Part shown: positions 55,788 through 64,000 of the stretch, piece after piece
Position numbering within the stretch: position 1 is the first letter of the stretch
Layout of the letters: every line of letters starts with the position of its first letter
Source of the DNA: Morchella semilibera
Lineage: Eukaryota; Ascomycota; Pezizomycetes; Pezizales; Morchellaceae
NCBI GenBank assembly: GCA_009192285.1
Contig: WBVU01000004.1
Coordinates: 3,990,001 to 4,054,000, forward strand
DNA length: 64,000 nucleotides
Direction: 5' to 3'
Position numbers and translations under genes: made by a program
Notes under the pieces: generated by a model
What the model was told of the DNA's origin: nothing
What the model saw: only the letters and a program-made list of their open reading frames with translations
Database searches by the model: none

Positions 55788-58700
55788 TTTAACCTACTGA
55801 ACTGGGACTAAGATTTAAAGGTGAGTTTCTCGGTGTTTAGCTCTTATGAAGATAGATCTGGGACTACCTTTATACCCACGGTACTCCTACTACTGATTCC
55901 CCTCCTGCTAGCTACTAGCCAGCTAGCAAAGAGGCCACCAACCCCGCCATTCCGGCTTCCGGCCGGGCGAGGGGTATCTTTACTCTGGCCAGAGTAACAT
56001 CCCGGCCAGTAAGCGTGAAACATTCCCACTATCCGGTAATGCATATTTTCTACACCTACCTATCATTGGCCCGTTCCTCCAAGACATTGCCAAGCTTGTA
56101 GAGTAAAGTGGCGGGGATCTACATACCCGCCGATCTTGAACCTCTTCCAACCAGGCTATCCGGCATCGCAGTTAATTCGAGCACCGCACAAAGTCGTGCT
56201 GTTGGGTATATAGCGCATTCATATAGCAGAGCGGCACTACTGTGTGGAGGGTGGAGGTCATCGATCAGAGTGGTATACGTATCTTATGTCAGCTTCACAC
56301 GACAGTGGGCCAACCCAAGGACAGATATTAGCAACACCCCCACTCTCCTGTATAAAAATTAAAAATTTATCCCCTATATTATATTCAAATCCGTTAGCTA
56401 AATGACACTTATTCTCGCCCCCCCCTAATTATATAAATGACTTTCGCTCGATCCACTAAATGACACTTGAGTTTAACACCATTTTCTATATAAATGACTT
56501 AATTTGCTAAGTGACTAGAAACCTGAAAAAACTGTCGCCAAGAACTAAATATGTATCTAGCTAGATTCAGAGTCTTGGCCAAGAACCCCAACTATTTTAA
56601 CTCATCAGCTATATAAGGACACCTCTTCGCCCTGCCCCTTTATTTCCTATGTCTAGGTCCCCTTTAACACCACAACCATCAGTACATGTATCAAGGTAAG
56701 TTATATCTATGATGTCATTAATTCTCGCCCCATTCTAAATACAGACAAGGATATAGATAGATATAGGTAGATATAGGTAGATATGGTACGTCCCCTAATT
56801 ACCCTAGTCATCAAAATAAAAGGCCATTTATTAACGGTGATCATACACATGACCTTGTCATCTAGTGCTAATCGACCTTATCACCTTCACTAAATGACTC
56901 CACTAAATTCTCGAGTCGTTATAACCTGCTCTTAGAGCACCTGGCATCACTAAAGCTCCCTAAAGGAATCAAGAAACGAATCAAGGCCCTCACTTAACAG
57001 GTATGCGAGGAAACGAAACCAACGCTAATGGAGTCGAATAATAGATGTGATAAGAAGTGTGGGTGCGCCCAATTGGTATGGGGGAAACGATTCTCTAGGT
57101 GAGTCTTACCGTTTGGGTTTACACATTCCCACCTGGCACGCCGTGCCCTTCCCCACACATACGACGACCTCACCTGCAGTACCAACACCCCGCAGGCACA
57201 GGCGCAGGCAGGCCCTCGGCCCTTCTACACCAAACTCAGTAGGGCGCACCAGGCTCACGTCAGCCCATCGAGACATTAACAACCAGGAAACATAAACACA
57301 TACCTTTGGAATCTGGAACCTATCAGAACCGACCCTTCCTACCCATCAATACGAGAACCAACCTTCTCCGCCTGAGCTTGAGCCCATGAGCAAGCCAGAG
57401 TTGACAAATCAAACACCTATACACCAAAGGAATGCGGGAACCAACACAATACACAACGATACAGGCTTACGTCTCACCCCCCCCCCCCTTCACACTTGGA
57501 AGAGAAGAGAATCGTGTATAAAGTGTGTTCACAAATTAGACCCCCACCCCCAATATCAGCTCCAAATATTACTTCGATCCAGGGTTAGGGTTTCGAAATG
57601 AAACCACCACCTTATGATATAGACCCCATACCAACCTAGTATTTGGCCTTATTCTTTTTTTGAGAGTCTGTAGACACCTACCCGCCACGGCGCGAGCGGG
57701 CGAGACGGAACGACCCAGCTTCTAGTAGCCTATACTCCTACTCATCGCTAGCCACGACCCCTTCTATCTTTTTCCTCATGCTCAGCCAAGTATACCCTCC
57801 CATTAACGTTAACCTCCCCTAGACACCACCACCAGCCAGACACCACCACCAGCCCACAGTTATCAAAACCAATATATACCATCCCCAAGGTGCAAAGTCC
57901 TACTACACCAAGCCACGCTCTCCACAACCACTCCACCGCATTGGGCAGAACACACGGCTCTGCACTTAAATCTACTAGCCCCCATACGGCCCCCGCAGAG
58001 CCGACATATATACGGCGGCCCTCTAGTGCTGCATCTCCATCTCCACCATGCACCACCACCGCCGTCACGATCACATACCAGCTATAAACATCGTACTAAG
58101 CACGGTATATATTACGTACGCGTCTCCTCTAAAATAATCACCAATTGATCATAGCAAAGGACAAGGTAGTCCACAGTACACCCACGCTGCACTAGCACAA
58201 TATAGCAACCCTAGCACCACAACCAGGCGTACATGTAGTTTAGACCTTCCATGCACACCCGAGTGCAACCCCATGACCCAGTAGCCCGATTACTAACCAA
58301 CCATCAACGCACGTCACGCAAAATAACACCGTGACACCCACTCGGGGTGATGATTTTTATACAAAGCAGAACCCGAACATGCGTTATCACTCGGTCAGCG
58401 AGTTGCCCCACCAGAGTATATAATTCCAATTCCTATGTATATATTTATTTGTACTCTATGATACACCCCCCCCCCCCAAACAAAAGAAAGAAACCAGCGC
58501 ATGGTATATATAAAAACAGCAACCCCTCCACACACAAACCACTAACAACCCCCCTCCCCCACAAAAGAAAAAAACAGAGAGCCCACGGCACAGCACAGAA
58601 ACAATATTTCAACTACGATATATGATAGGATGGGATATGGGGATATTCAGTGGGCAGAGAATATACGTACGTCTAGATAGATCTACAACACAACACAATA

Positions 58701-59081
58701 AAAAAAAGTAAAGGGGTAAAAAAAATGCCAAAAAGTAGAGGTACCAAAAGTTGGATATGATACACCAAGCAAAGCCTGTTTTTAATAATAATAAAAAAGA
58801 ATAAAAAAAAAGTAAACCATCATCCCAGCCTGGGTATTAGCAAACAAGGAATCAACCCCCAATCCCATCCATCGAAGTGAAGCGAGAAAGTAAAAGAGGT
58901 AAAAAAAAAAAAAAAAAAAGAAGGAAAGAAAGAAAGAACAAGAGAAAAGAACCGCGAAACACCCACCCACCCCTACACACAACACAGCCACAGCACAGTA
59001 CAAACCCAATTCCCTTGACCAAAATAATAAACAAAAAAAAAAGAATCTTTACAACTAACTACACCCACACCCACACTCTAT
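55788..59081. other. Intergenic, low-complexity, no supported gene
   Basis: No gene seen. Contents: a 58-bp imperfect tandem duplication at 56398-56513, GGGTTAGGG at 57582, TATCACTCG at 58385, several C-runs, and A-rich tracts at 58890-58940. Short open frames here are composition artefacts. Confidence 0.4.
56398..56520. repeat. Imperfect 58-bp tandem duplication (TAAATGAC family)
   Basis: CTAAATGACACTT starts units at 56398 and 56456, each followed by TATATAAATGACTT; a third partial unit begins GCTAAGTGAC near 56508. Related words recur near 56895. Confidence 0.7.
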
Positions 59082-60822
59082 CTACCCCCTCAGCAGCCAA
59101 TAGGTCAAACTGAGCAGCAAGCCCAACACAATCGCCGTCAATATTCCCGCCCCGGCCTTATCTCCTGTCGTCGATGGGTCCGTCTGCAACGTACTCTCGA
59201 GCGACGACGTCCCCGTCCCTGCCGACGGATCACCAACACTCGTCCCACCCGTCGCGTTTGTCACTGGTGGCACCGCCGCTGTGATGAAGTTTGCCTGCAG
59301 CACCTCCATGACGCTAAGATGCTCACCGAGACCACCGACCGCAATGCCGTACGGCGAGTCGTCGTACGTCTTCTTGACCCACGCCAGCCCACAAACCTTC
59401 TGGTCCGTGCCGCCGTTGCAGGTAGCCGCAGCAGCGATGGCACTGGCGCGCAGGCGCGGGAGGATCCAGGACTGGGTGAAGGGCGCCATCTGGTAAGTGT
59501 AGGCCATGAAGCGGGAGAGGTAGGCTTTGAATGAGCGCTGATCGGTGTTGCAGGTTGGGGTAGCAGTACTGGGCGCAGGGTCGCAGGCGGACTCGCGCAT
59601 GATGTAGTCGGAGGTGAAGAAGGGGGACTGAATGGCCTCCATCAGGTTCTTTGTTTCGTTCTCCCATTTCGCAGCGCCGTTGGTCTATTCCGTTAGTTAC
59701 ATGAATTCACGATATTTGTGAGGGGGGGGGGGGGGACTGGGGACCTACATAGTTATACATGAAGGCGGCACCAGCAAGGTAAACACCGGCATTATACGTC
59801 CACTGGTACTCCTCCGTCACCGGGCATTCTGCCACCTTCCCATCCCCATCCGTATCCGTCGGGATATGCGATCCATCAAAGATCCTGTAGTCGCTCGAGA
59901 TGATTCCCGTCGACTTTGACCAATCATACGCCTTCTCCGCCCAGTCTGCGTATGTCTGGTTCCCCGTATACCTTGCCAATCGCGCACCCATCTGAAAGAA
60001 CAATCCGTTTGAGATTGCATTCTTGTAGTCGTACCCAGTGTTCGTGGACACCACCTGCCACCGCAGCCCACCGCCACAGTTGTTTTCATCCCAACGTGAC
60101 GCCTGACGATTGAAGACGGCCATGGCAAGAGTGAGCCATTGAGGCTTATCCGAGGGGGATTCGGAAATACACGTTCAGCGGCCGACAGTACTGCAAGTGC
60201 CCAGAAAGCCTGATCGTCATTACCGAGGGAGAGAGTCTGCGCAGCCGGTTCGTAGTTGTCGTCTGCACCAACCTGGTTGAGCAGTGCTGTAGTCACAATA
60301 TCGTTAAACTGGTCATCGCCAGTATAATGCCAGTATCGACCCATGCCTATCATCATCATCATCAGCAAACCAGACAGACAGATGATAATAATTCAATTCC
60401 ATACCCCCATAGCAGCACCAGCCTCCACCAGTAGTACCCTTTATCATTCTTTCCATCCGCAGTCTGGATGAGACCAAACTCACCAGCGACGAACCATGTC
60501 TCATTATCCGGATAGAGAGCGCGGAGCTTCAGGGCGACCTCCTGCGTTGCGGTCATGAGCGAGTCTGCAAGGAAGGGTGGGTTATGTCAGCACGGCGGGT
60601 AACAAAATAAAATAAATAGGGGTGGTGGCACATGGTATTGGGGGGGGAGTAACAGTTAGCCGCTCAAGCAAGCAAGCAACATAGCAACAAGCAAGTTCCA
60701 GGGAATACAAACGCACTTTCGTCGGTCGGGTCCACATCGATTGCGACGGCCGAACTAGAGAATAGCGAGGTCGCCAGGAGGGCCGTCGAGGCGAGGGCCC
60801 GGGTGAGAGTAGTAAGCCGCAT
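59082..60822 (-). CDS. GH76 GPI-anchored endo-alpha-1,6-mannosidase-like protein (DFG5/DCW1 family), with three one-base contractions
   Basis: Minus-strand exons 60717-60822, 60405-60564, 59749-60346 and 59082-59684; introns 152, 58 and 64 nt. Residues 1-26 are a signal peptide ending AVA-I. The GH76 order is complete: GYYWW, the YWHYTGDDQFNDIV block, LGNDDQAFW (catalytic Asp pair, about 60211-60225), CGGGLRW, NGLFFQMGARLARYTGNQTY, QWTYNAGVYL, TCNTDQRSFKAYLSRF, and a hydrophobic C-terminus after a Ser/Thr/Gly-rich linker, i.e. a GPI signal. Family members attach GPI-mannoproteins to wall glucan. Three frame changes are needed: after WW (about 60425), before YWHY (about 60335) and after NPP (about 60150). 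Each is a homopolymer one base short; adding one base at each gives about 489 aa with all exon phases consistent. A GA/CT-rich leader lies upstream. Confidence 0.88.
59722..59735 (+). repeat. Run of 14 G inside GH76 intron 3
   Basis: Uninterrupted G14 on the plus strand (C14 on the transcribed sense), within the intron 59685-59748, close to its donor. Confidence 0.9.
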
Positions 60823-61261
60823 TCTTGGGGGAGGGGGGGTCGTTATATGTGGTTTTTTGGTGAACGGGAGAGACAGACGTGGGGGGGGGGGGGCTGTCGG
60901 GTTAGGAGGTAGAGAAGGAAGGAAGGAAGGTAGAGAAGAAAAGGAAAAGAAACGGGTGAAGCGAGTGAGCGAGCTATAGATCAGAGAGAGCGTGTGAGAG
61001 TGAGAGAGAGTGAGAGGCGCAGAGAGTGTTAGCTGATGCGATCTTCGACCAGTGAAGAACTTGGCTGCAGGTTATGTTGCTATTGAACGAAGGTGATGAT
61101 GCGCCGGGCTGAGTGAGAGAGCAAGTATGTAAGTATGTAGTAAACTAGAAATAGCAAAAGAAAAAAGAAGAAAAAAAAGGCAACCTGTCAGGTGGTACTT
61201 CTCGTATGCAAATGAGTGTAAAGCCAAAAGTACTGGCAGCTAGATCGGTCTTGATAGGATC

Positions 61262-61395
61262 GTGGGGAGAGGGGGGGGGGAGGGGGGGGGGGTTGTGCAA
61301 TGATGAGATAATGATGAAAGGGGATGGAGTGGGGGAGGGAGGGAGGGGGGGAGTGGGGATGGGGGATGGGAGTGGGAGTGGGAGTGGGGAGAGAA
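61262..61395 (+). repeat. G-rich tract with quadruplex potential
   Basis: It has many G runs of three to nine bases separated by A, T or AT, including repeated GGGAGT units at 61368-61390. It lies about 450 bp upstream of the GH76 start, on the template side. Confidence 0.7.
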
Positions 61396-61998
61396 AGGGT
61401 AGACAGCTCCAGTGAGCGAGTGAGTGGATTAATTCTTGATGATGGGACACAGTTAGGGGTGTAGGTAATACTTACAGTATAACATGAGCTGTACAGTCGA
61501 GTCAAAGGTTATGTAGTTTGGTGGTGGTATATAGAGTACAGGAAACTTAAAGAGAGTGTATATTCCTGTCTTCCTTCCCTTCTGTTCTTCTCCTTCTCAT
61601 CAAAAGTACATGTATCGATAGATGGGATGAGCTCCATAGGAGGGGGGGAGGGGGAGGGAGGAAAGAAGGGTCCATCCATCCCTCAAGATCCAGGGGCTAA
61701 CTCCCTGTTCCGTAACCGTTCCCTATTTCACTACATGAAACACACGTATGCCCAGAAACACAAACGCTCTCTTTCCTCTCTCTCTCTTGATCTCTTGATC
61801 TCTTCCCTTCTCTGCTTGACATTGAGGCAGTGCAGACGTTGGTATGTTCCTTCTCTCTCCAACTGTCTTGTTCCCCTTCCCCACATTTACCTGCTTTTGC
61901 CGCGTATGCAGTATGTACAGTTAATTCTTTATTTACTCACCTACATGTCATTATGTCATATGCAAGGAGATGAGCATTCGAGATCAGAGTAGAATAGA

Positions 61999-62021
61999 CT
62001 CTCTCTCTCTCTCTCTCTCTC
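61999..62021. repeat. (CT)n microsatellite
   Basis: About eleven uninterrupted CT units, followed by CACTCACTCTC. Confidence 0.9.
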
Positions 62022-64000
62022 ACTCACTCTCTTCCATGTATCCTGCAATCCAGACAGACGTGCATGCACCGTGCGTGCATCCATGATCCAACGGTGCGTC
62101 CACCTCCCCCCGTCTGAAACCACACGCGCCCACCCACCACCACCACCACAACAACCACATCTGTAATTAGCCTCTCCCTCCCTCTCTCCCTCTCTCTAAT
62201 TTAAGCACCCTACAGGCTCCTTCTCGAAGTTCCCCTCCCCTCCCCCCCCCATCGCCGCCACACATTTATCCCACCCGTTAAATTCTCCGCTGGGCTAGGG
62301 TTGTATGCACCCCCCTCCCCTGCACCGCCAATAATAATAACACGGCCATGCAGTTATTCAGGATCCGGCTAGGCGTTGGGCAAGGGCTTTCTTGCTTGGG
62401 ACTTACGAAGCCTCTGCACTTGACTGCATGACCGTAAGCCAAAGACCCAGGTACCAAGAATGCCACGAATAAAAAGAAAAAAAGATATGTAGACTGCCGC
62501 GTAGACCCCCGATCGACTCGGAGGAGGGCCGAAATGGAGAGAAGAGAGAAAGAGAGAAAGAGAGACCCCTTCGGAAATAGGCCGCATCACGGATTACGGG
62601 AGGGGTCGGATATATCCTTGCTCTATGATAATATAATATAATGCCTTGTCCAGCACGTCGTATCTACAATATAGATAATTATAAAAGCTCCGCCTGAGGG
62701 AGATCCGAAGATCTGGTTGGGAAGGAGAGGGGGTGAGAGAGGGGGTGCCGGGGAATGTAGGGGAGAGACCGTTATATAGTTGTAGCAGCAGACGGATTAG
62801 GTATCATCAAGGGATGCGGAGCGTGAATCCGCAAAATCCCCCCCCCCTCCCCCCACCACAAATCTACTATTGTGTGCTATTTCGAGAATCTACTATTGGA
62901 TTTGGAAAAAAATGTCTACTATTTCCGTACTAGCCGTCATGTCTGAACAGCCTGCATGATTGATCCAGCCACCAAACCAACCAACCACAACACGAAACAC
63001 GCCCCCGACGTCTCATCCGGTTACAAAAACCACCGTCGGCGGCGGCGACTACTCCAACCCCTAGAAGAAGCATCCACCCCGGGCCCGCATGCGTGGTCGG
63101 CATGCAGGGAGTGGGAGGTCTATGATGTATCCCCTCCCCACCTGGTCTGTCACCACGGATGAGGTATCGCAACATGTACCTACCGCGACCGCCCAGCTGT
63201 CCCCACTCCGCCCACCGCCAGCTCCTCCCATTCAAAGAACAGATACACTGCGGCATGGTCGTGCTCGGGGTTAGATATGGTATGAAGCCTTCCTATTAAC
63301 AGCGAGGGATAGAGCAGCCACACGCGATACACTTGTAGCGCCGACCGAAGCACTTGCGGACATCGACCGCTCCCCCTCTATCTAGGGGCCGAAATACACA
63401 CCAACGGAGACCAACCCCAACCCAATGGACCCAGCCTTACCGACCCCCGCCACGCGCAGTCTACATAGGCACCGTTCCATCGATCGGCCTCTCCACGCCG
63501 GCCAGTACTCCACAAACACACCACCTCGACAATGACCGCGCACAACCCCGCCAACACCAAAAGAAGGACACCAAGTACTACCTCCGGGCACATCTACATA
63601 GACTTTCTACAACTCCACCTTCGGCCTCCACCCAGCTACCCAACACAGCACCCACCCACATCCTACGAGCACTGGACGCCTTCCCCCCCCCCCCCATGCG
63701 GAGCGCGAAGCGGGTTGGGCCTCCATAGGTATACCATCCCCACCGCCTGGCCATAAGCCTCATAGTAGATCTTTAACCCCCTTTTTTTTCTCCCCGCGCA
63801 GGCAAACAGGAACCAACCACCCGTAGATAGCAAGCACATCCCAGCCCCCCGTCCATAGCGCACTGATATGCATCCCCACCCCCACGAAGGCCTTACCGTA
63901 CGTACACCGGATCACAGGCCATCACTCGAACCTCCGGTCTGTAGGTACTTCTACCCCGGCGAGCGGCGCAAAATATAGCACAAGCCAAACGGTGACCGAT

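Larger units (their letters stand above)
60823..64000. other. Low-complexity region upstream of GH76, no supported gene
   Basis: It holds GA-rich leader sequence (60979-61030), G-runs, a G-quadruplex-like tract at 61262-61395, a CT microsatellite at 61999-62021 and C-rich DNA. Frames at 62930-63256 (minus), 63354-63728 (plus) and 63378-63593 (minus) overlap each other and have biased composition; none is supported, although the window may end inside a gene. Confidence 0.4.

Noticed and set aside
63354-63863. Overlapping Pro/Arg-rich and hydrophobic frames near the right edge
   Set aside because: C-rich composition opens frames on both strands; no domain or splice structure could be seen.

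Overview
This window looks like nuclear DNA of a filamentous ascomycete. Genes have short GT-AG introns (about 53-152 nt), and the proteins belong to fungal families: a DUF3433 membrane protein, a GH76/DFG5-type GPI-anchored wall enzyme, an acetamidase-type amidase, a proteinase K-like subtilase, a fungal ubiquitin-like-domain protein and a Tad/I-like LINE. A Pezizomycete is a guess only; nothing seen fixes the genus.

Layout. 0.4-4.5 kb: DUF3433 multi-pass membrane protein (3 exons). 7.2-8.8 kb: secreted DUF6345-like protein with a clan-CD-type His/Cys pair. 8.9-35 kb: gene-poor DNA with MITEs, two decayed paralogues of a multi-pass membrane protein (13.7-14.7 and 17.2-18.4 kb), a broken pogo-like transposase (20.1-21.9 kb), a fragment of a Thr/Val-rich wall-type protein, a possible kinase relic, and one small secreted protein gene (29.6 kb). 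35.4-36.7 kb: helical-N-domain plus ubiquitin-like-domain gene, followed at once by about 30 copies of a 70-bp tandem repeat (36.8-38.9 kb). 39-44 kb: no convincing gene, but a 46-bp near-perfect inverted repeat. 44.4-46.6 kb: subtilase gene whose coding sequence is split by an exceptional 910-nt GT...AG segment. 46.87-52.55 kb: 5'-truncated LINE with a perfect 13-bp target-site duplication. 53.9-55.8 kb: amidase (minus). 59.1-60.8 kb: GH76 gene (minus). The last 3 kb is low-complexity DNA without a supported gene.

Two things stand out. First, the LINE family left a second trace: a 34-bp tail at 26.6 kb, flanked by its own 13-bp duplication, and a related copy of the target repeat at 53.85 kb lacks the insertion. 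Second, several otherwise well-conserved genes are broken only by one-base homopolymer contractions (three in GH76, one in the amidase). This pattern fits uncorrected long-read errors better than decay. The genes do not form an obvious cluster; secreted or wall proteins (subtilase, GH76, DUF6345, small secreted protein) sit apart between repeat-rich stretches.
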